Origin: Bacteroidales bacterium
Lineage (GTDB): Bacteria; Bacteroidota; Bacteroidia; Bacteroidales; UBA932
Direction of reading: 5' to 3'
DNA: 8,295 bases
NCBI GenBank assembly: GCA_004552615.1
Contig: SFNZ01000082.1
Coordinates: 1-8,295, forward strand
This document shows positions 1 to 6,676 of this stretch, one piece after another. Each line of letters opens with the position of its first letter. Positions within the stretch are counted from its first letter, which is position 1. The position numbers and the translations under genes are program-made. The notes below the pieces were generated by a model that was not told the DNA's origin, did no database searches, and was given only the letters and a program-made list of their open reading frames with translations.

Positions 1-508
1 GATTCCTTCCGGTGAAGTGGAAGAGGTGAATTACTTTTTCAATACGTATGGATGGTATGCCAATGTGGATGTTACGGATAATCCGTCAGCCATCAGATGG
101 AAGAATTTCCTCTCAGATCCGGTATATAAATCTACCGTAGGAATATATGAAGGTGCATTTACATATGCATATGGGGCATACCGTCCGACAAATGAAAGCA
201 TAATGAGGTCCAATAAAGGGATGTTCAATTCTCCTTCCCGCTATGCATTGTTCAAGCGAATAATGGAACTGTCCGGCGATACCTCTTCATGGGAGAAATT
301 CGTAAATTATGACACGAAGAATCTTGCTTCTTCTAATGTATTGGAAGCGGACGGATATGCTGCTCCGGATGATTTCGTGCCTCTGTCCAGACCAGTCATC
401 GTGGATGAGAAACAGGTTATCTCATCTATCCGGGATTTCGAAGTTCAGGCCTCCAATGATGCCGGGCACTCTTCCGGTCAGTCTGGAGATAGTTTCTCCA
501 GACACTAA
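1..508 (+). CDS. C-terminal part of an IgA-peptidase-like M64 family metallopeptidase (5' end outside window)
   Basis: The open frame enters from the left edge (first whole codon at base 2) and ends with TAA at 506-508, giving 168 visible residues. The GTG at 17-19 is an internal codon, not a start, because the frame stays open upstream of it and the similarity begins at once. The visible part resembles the C-terminal end of M64 peptidases (IgA peptidase M64): VGIYEGA at 137-157, then YRPTNESIMRSN at 179-214 and FNSPSR at 224-241. The family pattern here is an EG(A/G) turn, a YRPT-x-x-SIMR segment and an FN-PSR segment close to the active-site fold. The zinc-binding HExxHxxGHxxD-type motif would lie upstream and cannot be seen. 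Members are usually exported zinc peptidases; location cannot be judged without the N-terminus. The last 20 or so residues are rich in Ser, Gly and Asp and look like a disordered tail. The gene is more AT-rich than the minus-strand block it faces and has no visible functional link to it. The family call is from recalled motifs, not a search. Confidence 0.75.
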   Translation, partial: IPSGEVEEVNYFFNTYGWYANVDVTDNPSAIRWKNFLSDPVYKSTVGIYEGAFTYAYGAYRPTNESIMRSNKGMFNSPSRYALFKRIMELSGDTSSWEKFVNYDTKNLASSNVLEADGYAAPDDFVPLSRPVIVDEKQVISSIRDFEVQASNDAGHSSGQSGDSFSRH

Positions 509-548
509 TTACCAGATTTTCACTGTATCCGGTCAGTAAACGCTCCAA

Positions 549-577
549 TTAACCAAAGGTTGTTAACCAAAAGTTAA
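549..577. repeat. Short tandem TTAACCAAA repeat with overlapping inverted repeats
   Basis: TTAACCAAA occurs at 549-557 and again at 563-571, a 14-base period. Within it, AACC-AAA-GGTT (551-561), GGTT-GTT-AACC (558-568) and TTAAC-CAAAA-GTTAA (563-577) are overlapping, mutually exclusive inverted repeats with arms of 4-5 bases. It lies between two convergent genes, just beyond the T-run of the minus-strand terminator. It could contribute to termination of either transcript, but there is no T-run on the + strand side. The function is unknown. Confidence 0.45.
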
Positions 578-610
578 AAAGCATACGCTTCAGAAAGGAT
601 AGAGCGTAAG
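576..610 (-). terminator. Probable intrinsic terminator of the mtgA transcript
   Basis: Read on the minus strand, GCTTACGCT (610-602) pairs with AGCGTATGC (589-581) with one mismatch in nine. The loop is 13 bases, and TTTTT (580-576) follows directly. The stem overlaps the last codons of mtgA, whose stop codon (592-590) lies in the loop next to the stem. The position at the end of a minus-strand gene run that faces a convergent gene fits a terminator. The rather long loop and single mismatch are its weak points. No comparable hairpin with a T-run is visible for the + strand gene ending at 508. Confidence 0.6.
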
Positions 611-1303
611 CCCGGAAATTCTGTAGGTGGTATTGTATTTGGTGCGGTGTTTCTGGGACACGGTCTTGGGATTGCGCACCAACGGGTTGGGAAGGACGCA
701 GGCAATGCTCACTGCCTGTGCTTTGGTCAATTTGGCAGCGGTGCAGTTGAAGTATTTTTCAGCTACGGCTTCCACTCCGTACAGTCCCTTACCGGTTTCT
801 GCAACATTGAGGTAAACCTCCATAATGCGTTTCTTTCCCCATATCATCTCGATGAGGATGGTATAATAAGCCTCAACTCCCTTCCTGAACCAGGTTTTTG
901 AGCCGAAAGTGAAGCAATTCTTGGCCGTCTGTTGGGAAATGGTGCTGCATCCGCGGATTTTCGTGCCCTTTTTATCGTGGGCCTTCTTCATTTCCCTGAT
1001 TGCCTCGAAATCAAATCCGTTATGCTCAATGAAACGGCCGTCCTCTGATGCGATTACGGCTTTCACCATCTCCTCCGAGATATTGTCAATGTCCACCCAG
1101 GTGCGCTGGTTCCTGAAATCTTTCTGGTCACGATACTCTACGCTGCGTTTCAGCATCAGCGGAGTCCATCTGACCGGAACGAACTTGTACAACGTCACCC
1201 AGGTGATGGAGAGCAGGATGAGCCCCGCTGGCAGATACAGTAACAATCTCCAGAGAAAGACAATCAGCATTGGATATCTCTCAGCCGGCCTTCCTTGCTC
1301 CAT
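590..1303 (-). CDS. mtgA: Monofunctional biosynthetic peptidoglycan transglycosylase (GT51)
   Basis: This enzyme polymerises lipid II into glycan strands at the outer face of the inner membrane, without a transpeptidase domain. The chosen protein is 237 aa, normal for MtgA. One membrane anchor spans about residues 13-36. The GT51 motifs appear in order: SEDGRFIEHNGFD (86-98, catalytic Glu87), RGCSTISQQTAKN (117-129), then RKGVEAYYTILIE (140-152, second key Glu144), followed by KKRIMEVYLN (157-166), GLYGVEAVAEKYF (173-185) and LPNP (204-207). Cys in place of the second Gly of the usual GGST motif is, as I recall, common in Bacteroidota. The frame is open up to an ATG at 1372, but that start would overlap the upstream gene by 64 bases. 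The ATG at 1303-1301 lies 5 bases after the upstream TAA and still gives the full anchor, so I prefer it. The ATG at 1270 is another option. No strong Shine-Dalgarno is visible, and coupling to the upstream gene is likely. The product call is very secure; the start is moderately secure. Confidence 0.95.
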   Translation of the reverse strand: MEQGRPAERYPMLIVFLWRLLLYLPAGLILLSITWVTLYKFVPVRWTPLMLKRSVEYRDQKDFRNQRTWVDIDNISEEMVKAVIASEDGRFIEHNGFDFEAIREMKKAHDKKGTKIRGCSTISQQTAKNCFTFGSKTWFRKGVEAYYTILIEMIWGKKRIMEVYLNVAETGKGLYGVEAVAEKYFNCTAAKLTKAQAVSIACVLPNPLVRNPKTVSQKHRTKYNTTYRISGLTLYPF

Positions 1304-1308
1304 AATCT

Positions 1309-3471
1309 TTAGCAGCAATGGAAAAGTGCCGGGGCGGCGAGGCCTGCCCAGGCCAGAAGGCCGGTGAGCCACAGGGCGAGGAAGGCGATGCCGAGAACGG
1401 CGAGGGTGATCAATATCCTCGCGGCAGGGGACAGGCCTTTCCTTGCGTACGGGTCCTTCAGTTTAATCTTCGGGAATTTGGCAAGGTCGGTCAATGTCTC
1501 GCCGAATACGATGCTGATTTTGGACGATGCGTTGATCGCCCAGCCGTTCGCGTTCAGGAGAGGTGCTATGTTGCGGCGCCTGAGCTTCATCCATGCCATG
1601 ACCATTGCAGGTCCTGAAATGATGAGGATGATGGCGAGGAAGACCAGCACAAGCTGCATCAGGGAAAGATCGATGAACTTGTCGAAGATCGTGGCGATTG
1701 CCGTGCCGATCATGCCGAGAGCCATGCCTATGGCGGCGAATATTCCGACGAATTTTCCTATGTCAAACGGCGGGGCAACCTGTTTCGCGTCTCCGGAAGC
1801 TGTAGCTGCAGGGGCTGCGTTGATCTTCTCCGTAGCATCCTTCATCAGCTTGGCATCCTTGTCCGCCGCGCTCTTGTTTATCAGGTCCTCCACCATTTTG
1901 GCCATCCTCCTGTAAGGCGACCAGAATGCCTGGGCAACGCTGATAGGATTCTCTATGATCTTGGTTATCACCGCATCCCATTCAGTTCCGGCATTGTCAT
2001 AATAGACGGCGTTCTTGCCGACGAACAGGTCTCCAACCTCTCCGGCGGTCACGGCTGCAGCTATGGTGATCTTTCCCGGTTTGCTCTGGGTCGTGCAGTC
2101 GCAGTAAACGAGATACATTCCGCTTGCAGCGGCAGTGCTATTGTGGCGGCCCATATCTTCCACATTGATGCAGAGATGGCAGGCCCTCTGGTCGATAATG
2201 AGGGTTCCGGACTGGAAAATTGCCTTGACGGACTTGTCATTGCAATAGAAGTCATCGAAGGTGATGAAATTCCTGAGCAATCTGTAGAAATCCTTGAGGA
2301 CATGGAGGAACCGGTCCACATTGTCAATGCTTTCCGACTCTGCCTTCAGCTCAAGGTCCGCTGTCACGAGGCCGAGAAGGCTTTCCTTCCTGTCCTGTTC
2401 CAGGAGAAGGCGTACTTTCACCTCTCCGAGACTCTCCACGGCAGCACCGGCCTTGGCTGATTTCCAGGATACATATGCTGCGATTCTTGCCCCGGTCTTC
2501 GCCCAGATTTCTTCTGTAATCGTGTCAGTATCAGGCGCGAGGACAATCTTGGCCAGTTCCCGCAGGCGGGATTCCCAGGCAGGGTTCAAAGCCGAGCCGA
2601 GTGAAATCTCAGGCTTTCCGGTGATGCTTGCAATAGGGTAGGACGCTATCTCGTCAGCCTTTCCCGACAGGTCTTCCGAACTGATGGCCTCAATCCTTCC
2701 GGCCTGGACGTCGAGCTTGGACGCATTGTCAGGAGTGAATGCGGCGAGCTTGGAGCGCATGAAGAAATCCTTCACTTTGGCATCCAATGCCGTATAAAGC
2801 GCAATCGCCGTGTCCGTATTTTCCCCGAACGGGAGTTCCGGTGCAGCGTCGAGCCAGCCGCGGTATTCTGCCAGTGTCTTGTAGAAATTCTCTATGATGT
2901 CCTTGTCGATTCCCGGTGCCCCGCTGCGGTCGTCAATCTTGCCGATTGTCTCCAGAGCGGCTGCAATCGCTGCCTTGTCCTGCTCGTCTTCCGCAGATGC
3001 ATCCGTGATGACTCCGTCTCCGTTGAATCTGGTTCCGGCGAATATGGCGGCAATGTTGGACGTCTCCTCCATGGAAATCACGTCCCCTTCCTTTCCGAGA
3101 TTCCTGAGAATCTGCCTTGCGGAATTCCTGAGTGCGAGTCCGTCCGGATTCTCCCCGTTGAACTCATTGATGTCCAGGCTGCTCTTCCCTTCAACGAGAA
3201 GGTCCGGATTCTTCAGTGCACCGGTTGCCCATTTCGCTGTGGCAACCACGTCGTTCACCCTGATTTTCCCGTCCTTGTCGGTGTCGATGTATGCCATGCT
3301 CTTCTCGTCAATTTCCAGTCCCTTGACCGGGCAGGAGAGAACTGTCCACATTGTCGGGTCAAGTTCCCCGAGATGAGCGATGTCGGCGCCGCTCCTGATT
3401 TTCACTCTTGTAGTTCCCCCTACATTATCGAACTCCCACTTGTAATTCAAGTTTTTTCCTTTCTTTGCCAT
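1309..3471 (-). CDS. Uncharacterised 720-aa protein: EF-hand-like loop, cysteine cluster, three C-terminal membrane helices
   Basis: No characterised function is recognised. Visible order: no signal peptide; a soluble N-terminal region; an EF-hand-like calcium loop DTDKDGKIRVND (residues 63-74, acidic at 1, 3 and 5, Gly at 6, Ile at 8, but Asp rather than Glu at 12); a degenerate second loop around FNGDGVIT (149-156, lacking Asp at position 1); a long Ala/Glu/Asp-rich, mainly helical middle; a conserved-looking core at about 400-520 with RACHLC (429-434), YCDC (456-459) and ENPISVAQAFWSPY (507-520); a charged linker (521-568); two hydrophobic helices (about 572-597 and 602-628); a cytosol-type basic stretch KLRRRN; and a third helix (about 685-712) ending in Cys-Cys. 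I recall similar 'hypothetical' proteins of this plan in several Gram-negative phyla, with no experimental role that I know of. The ATG at 3471-3469 fits the start because the frame has a candidate promoter just upstream and the N-terminus is basic and soluble. The stop lies 5 bases before mtgA, so the two are probably cotranscribed. A membrane-anchored, metal-responsive envelope protein is only an inference. Confidence 0.8.
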   Translation of the reverse strand: MAKKGKNLNYKWEFDNVGGTTRVKIRSGADIAHLGELDPTMWTVLSCPVKGLEIDEKSMAYIDTDKDGKIRVNDVVATAKWATGALKNPDLLVEGKSSLDINEFNGENPDGLALRNSARQILRNLGKEGDVISMEETSNIAAIFAGTRFNGDGVITDASAEDEQDKAAIAAALETIGKIDDRSGAPGIDKDIIENFYKTLAEYRGWLDAAPELPFGENTDTAIALYTALDAKVKDFFMRSKLAAFTPDNASKLDVQAGRIEAISSEDLSGKADEIASYPIASITGKPEISLGSALNPAWESRLRELAKIVLAPDTDTITEEIWAKTGARIAAYVSWKSAKAGAAVESLGEVKVRLLLEQDRKESLLGLVTADLELKAESESIDNVDRFLHVLKDFYRLLRNFITFDDFYCNDKSVKAIFQSGTLIIDQRACHLCINVEDMGRHNSTAAASGMYLVYCDCTTQSKPGKITIAAAVTAGEVGDLFVGKNAVYYDNAGTEWDAVITKIIENPISVAQAFWSPYRRMAKMVEDLINKSAADKDAKLMKDATEKINAAPAATASGDAKQVAPPFDIGKFVGIFAAIGMALGMIGTAIATIFDKFIDLSLMQLVLVFLAIILIISGPAMVMAWMKLRRRNIAPLLNANGWAINASSKISIVFGETLTDLAKFPKIKLKDPYARKGLSPAARILITLAVLGIAFLALWLTGLLAWAGLAAPALFHCC

Positions 3472-3490
3472 AATTTTCCAGATTAGGCGC

Positions 3491-3519
3491 TAAAGATACG
3501 AAAAAAACCGGAATACAAA
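3491..3519 (-). promoter_or_regulatory. Candidate Bacteroidota-type promoter for the EF-hand-like gene and mtgA
   Basis: On the minus strand TTTG (3519-3516) is followed, after 17 bases, by TATCTTTA (3498-3491). That is seven of eight matches to the -7 element TAnnTTTG, with a perfect -33 TTTG. It sits in the 61-base gap between the permease stop and the start codon at 3471, so transcription would begin about 13 bases before the start codon. The spacing is slightly short for the consensus, and the surrounding T-rich sequence raises the chance of a random match. No hairpin terminator for the permease is visible in this gap, so read-through from the pump genes remains possible. Confidence 0.4.
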
Positions 3520-3532
3520 AAGACTCTGGACG

Positions 3533-6500
3533 CTATTGTCTCTTCCTGATTCTGAAGAACATGGCGTAGAGAAGAGGCACGAAGAACAAGGTCGCGATAG
3601 TGCTGAACAGCAGCCCGCCCATTATGGTCACGGCCATCGAGCCGAACATCGCGTCATTCACGAGAGGAATCATTCCGAGAATGGTCGTCATCGATGCCAT
3701 AATAACAGGACGCAGCCTGCTCTCCGAGCTGGAAATCAGGGCCTCGTAAGGATCCTTCCCGCTGCTGATCTGAGCACCGATTTCGTCCATCAGCACTATG
3801 CAGTTCTTCATCATCATGCCGACCAGGCCCAGGGCTCCCACAATCGCGCAGAAAGTGAACGTCTTGCCTGTCAGCAACATTGCCGCAACCACGCCGATGG
3901 CCAGCAGAGGGACACAGCACAATATGATGGCAGGCTTCCTGTAATCACCGAAGAGCAGGATCAGCATGGCGATTATAAGTACCACGGCGAGAGGGACATT
4001 GCCGAACAGATTGCTCATCGTCTCGTCGCTCGCACCTTTCTCTCCCTCCCAGCGGATGGAATATCCGGCCGGAAGTTCCATGGACTCTATCTTGCCGGCA
4101 ATCAGCTGCCTTGCCTTTTCCGTGTCGATGCCCGGGGCAGGGGAGCACATCACAGTCTGCGTGCGCTGTCCGTTGAAACGCGGCACCACAGGGTCTTCCC
4201 ACCTGACTTCCACGCCCGGACATATCTGTTTCAGCGGCACGGTCTGCAAAGCGGACTCCACGAGGTCTGCCTTGTCAAGTGTCCCGTTCCTCAGCTTCAG
4301 CATGTTCTCTTCCGTGAAAGCGTTTCCCATGTTCGGAATCATCTGGAACAGAGGGACATTCTCGAGATTGTCCACAGGGCCGCCGTCGCTGTCAGTACAC
4401 TTCACATATATCGTGTTCTTGTGAATCCCGTCATAAAAAGTGCCCACCGGCAGCCCGCCTGATGCAGTCAGCATCGACAGCGACACATCCTGCCTGCTGA
4501 GCCCTGCACGTCTTGCTGCGGACTGGTCGTAGTCTATGCTCAGCACAGGTATTGCCGGCTCCCAGTCGGTCGTCACCTGACAGATTTCCGGAGTGCTCTT
4601 CATGATGCTCATTGCAGAGTCTGCGAGAGAATGCAGCACGGCCGGGTCAGGACCGGAGAACATCAGCTCCACCGGATACTTCTTGTACATGATATTGTAC
4701 CTCTTCAGCTTCAGATATGCGTCAGGATACATCTCCTCCAGCTCCCTCTGGATTTCGTCCATATTGGCCTCAAGCGCCTCGGGGCTCTCGAAATTGATTA
4801 TCAGTTCACCGTATGAAAGCGAAGGAGTCGCGATGCTGCGGACGAGATTGTACCTTGCCGGAGTGCCTCCGATGGAGGTGGTGATATCCCCGATTTCCGG
4901 CCTCTTCTGCAGCCAGTCCTTGATTTCAGCGAGGTCCTGTGCCACCTTGGTCGAATTGGTCCCCTCCGGAAGTTTGTACTCCATGTACATCTGGTCATAG
5001 ACCATGTCCGGGAAGAATCCCTGCTTCATCTTTCCGTATCCGAAGAAAGTCAGTACCAGGAGCCCGAGGGCAATGCCGACCGTGAATACCCTGTGCCTCA
5101 ATGCGAAATCCAATGACTTGCGCAAAGCCCTGTAAACCCATCCGATATAAAGCGCATCCTCATCCGTGGCCCCCTCGACAGCCGAGTATTTCCTGCCCTT
5201 CAGCAGGCTGTCAGCCATCAGAGGCACATGCACCAGTGCCAGTATCCAGCTCAGGAGCAAAGATACAGCGAGCACTATGAACAGGTCCCTGACATATACG
5301 CCGGCCGTGTCCGGGGAAAGGAAAATAGGAAGGAAAGACAATATTGCAATGAGGGTGGCACCGAGCAGCGGCATTGCCGTCTTCTTTCCGATGTCAGTCA
5401 TCGCCTCCCGTCTCGGCTTTCCGGTCTTCAGGTCCACGAGAATACCGTCCACAATCACTATGGCGTTGTCCACCAGCATTCCCATGGCGAAGATGAATGC
5501 TGCGAGAGAAACCCTCTGCATCGTCCCGTCCATGAATCCGAGGAAGAGGAACGAACCTATCACTATCATTATCAGGCTGATGCCTATTATCAGGCCGCTC
5601 CGGAATCCCATCGTGACCATAAGAATAGCCACCACGATAAGCACTGATTCCACAAGGTTCTTGAGGAATGTCAGCAGCGAGCTTGTCACCCTTTCCGGCT
5701 GGCAGAACACCTTGTGGCATTCCACTCCTGTAGGAAGTCTTTCGGCCTCAAGTTCTGCAAGCCTTTCCTCGACAGCAGCCCCGACTTTCACTATGTCTGT
5801 GCCGGAAGCGGCGGCAACGGCAATGCCGAGAGCCCTCTGGTCATTGTACATCATCGAGTTGCGGACTGGTTCCGCCCAGTCGTGCTCCACGAGGGCTATG
5901 TCCTTGAGTCTCAGCTGGTCGTCCTCATGGCCCTGTATAACCATGTTCCCGATTTGGTCCGCAGTCCTGAATTTGTCGCTGACAGTCACGCGGATACGGT
6001 CCGGACCATTGTCATAATATCCGGCATAGTAGATATTGTTCTGCCCGTTGAGGGTCGCGAGAATCTCGGCAGGGGAGACTCCGAGGGTTGCCATCTTGTC
6101 CGTGCGTATGGAAATGTTGATGCATTCCTCACGTTCTCCGTAAATATTCACGCGAGCGACTCCGGGTACATTGCCAATCTCCCGCTTCAGAAGCCTGGCA
6201 TAGTCCGACATCTCCTCCTCGCTGAGCCCGTCTGCGGTCAGGGCATACATCATTCCGTACACCAGGCCGAAATCGTCCTGCACCATCACGGAAACCCCGC
6301 CCGGAAGTCCTGCGGCAGTGTCATTGACTTTCCTCCTGAGCAGGTCCCAGCACTGTTCCACATCCTCGTCCTGCGTTGTATTCTTCAGGTCTATTTCTAT
6401 GATTGTCAGGTCATTGTAAGAATGGCTCCAGACCTTGTCCACATCTCCTATGGACATTATGCTCTTCTCGAGAGGGTCGGAGACCTCCATCTCCACCTCA

Positions 6501-6676
6501 TGAGCCGAAGCTCCGGGATAGGTGGCCACGACGACCGCCTTTTTTACCTTGATCTCCGGGTCCTCAAGCTTGCTCATGTCGTATGCGGACAGACCTCCGC
6601 CCACGAGCAGAACGGCAATCAGGAAATATATCAGCTTGCTGTTCCTGAATGCCCATTTTCCGAAATCTATGCTCAT
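3533..6676 (-). CDS. RND-family efflux transporter permease (AcrB-like, HAE1 type)
   Basis: This is the inner-membrane proton-driven pump of a tripartite efflux system. At 1047 aa it matches AcrB-type permeases. Layout: TM1 at about 12-32, a first large periplasmic loop (33-340), TM2-TM6 (about 341-489), TM7 (about 530-547), a second periplasmic loop (548-893) and TM8-TM12 (about 895-1040). The proton-relay region is visible: GMLVDNAIVIVD in TM4 (399-410; Asp403, with Asn404 where AcrB has a second Asp) and MMMKNCIVLMDE in TM10 (954-965; Lys957). The GMLVDN form is common in RND pumps and should not mean loss of function. Heavy-metal (CusA-like) transport seems less likely, since no methionine-pair relay is obvious, but the substrate cannot be read from sequence. 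C320 and C325 form a CxxxxC in the first periplasmic loop and could make a disulfide. The start codon overlaps the adaptor stop (ATGA, 6676-6673) and has a strong ribosome site, so adaptor and permease are translationally coupled. No TolC-like gene follows. Confidence 0.95.
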   Translation of the reverse strand: MSIDFGKWAFRNSKLIYFLIAVLLVGGGLSAYDMSKLEDPEIKVKKAVVVATYPGASAHEVEMEVSDPLEKSIMSIGDVDKVWSHSYNDLTIIEIDLKNTTQDEDVEQCWDLLRRKVNDTAAGLPGGVSVMVQDDFGLVYGMMYALTADGLSEEEMSDYARLLKREIGNVPGVARVNIYGEREECINISIRTDKMATLGVSPAEILATLNGQNNIYYAGYYDNGPDRIRVTVSDKFRTADQIGNMVIQGHEDDQLRLKDIALVEHDWAEPVRNSMMYNDQRALGIAVAAASGTDIVKVGAAVEERLAELEAERLPTGVECHKVFCQPERVTSSLLTFLKNLVESVLIVVAILMVTMGFRSGLIIGISLIMIVIGSFLFLGFMDGTMQRVSLAAFIFAMGMLVDNAIVIVDGILVDLKTGKPRREAMTDIGKKTAMPLLGATLIAILSFLPIFLSPDTAGVYVRDLFIVLAVSLLLSWILALVHVPLMADSLLKGRKYSAVEGATDEDALYIGWVYRALRKSLDFALRHRVFTVGIALGLLVLTFFGYGKMKQGFFPDMVYDQMYMEYKLPEGTNSTKVAQDLAEIKDWLQKRPEIGDITTSIGGTPARYNLVRSIATPSLSYGELIINFESPEALEANMDEIQRELEEMYPDAYLKLKRYNIMYKKYPVELMFSGPDPAVLHSLADSAMSIMKSTPEICQVTTDWEPAIPVLSIDYDQSAARRAGLSRQDVSLSMLTASGGLPVGTFYDGIHKNTIYVKCTDSDGGPVDNLENVPLFQMIPNMGNAFTEENMLKLRNGTLDKADLVESALQTVPLKQICPGVEVRWEDPVVPRFNGQRTQTVMCSPAPGIDTEKARQLIAGKIESMELPAGYSIRWEGEKGASDETMSNLFGNVPLAVVLIIAMLILLFGDYRKPAIILCCVPLLAIGVVAAMLLTGKTFTFCAIVGALGLVGMMMKNCIVLMDEIGAQISSGKDPYEALISSSESRLRPVIMASMTTILGMIPLVNDAMFGSMAVTIMGGLLFSTIATLFFVPLLYAMFFRIRKRQ

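Noticed and set aside
17..19. GTG as the start of the first + strand gene
   Set aside because: The frame is open to the left edge and the M64-like similarity begins mid-domain, so the gene starts outside the window.
1304..1372. Longer start for mtgA at ATG 1372
   Set aside because: It would overlap the upstream gene by 64 bases and add a Pro/Arg/Gly-rich extension that MtgA proteins lack; ATG 1303 follows the upstream stop by 5 bases.
3499..3526. Intrinsic terminator after the permease gene
   Set aside because: There are T-runs on the minus strand but no stem of useful length before them.
3536..4462. Long open frame on the + strand inside the permease gene (also 5714-7024 and others)
   Set aside because: These are antisense shadows of well-supported minus-strand genes; their translations are His/Arg/Ser-rich with no recognisable domain.
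5444..5482. Asn404 replacing the second TM4 aspartate of the RND permease, read as an inactivating change
   Set aside because: The VDN form is common among functional RND permeases; Asp403 and Lys957 are present and the protein is full length.
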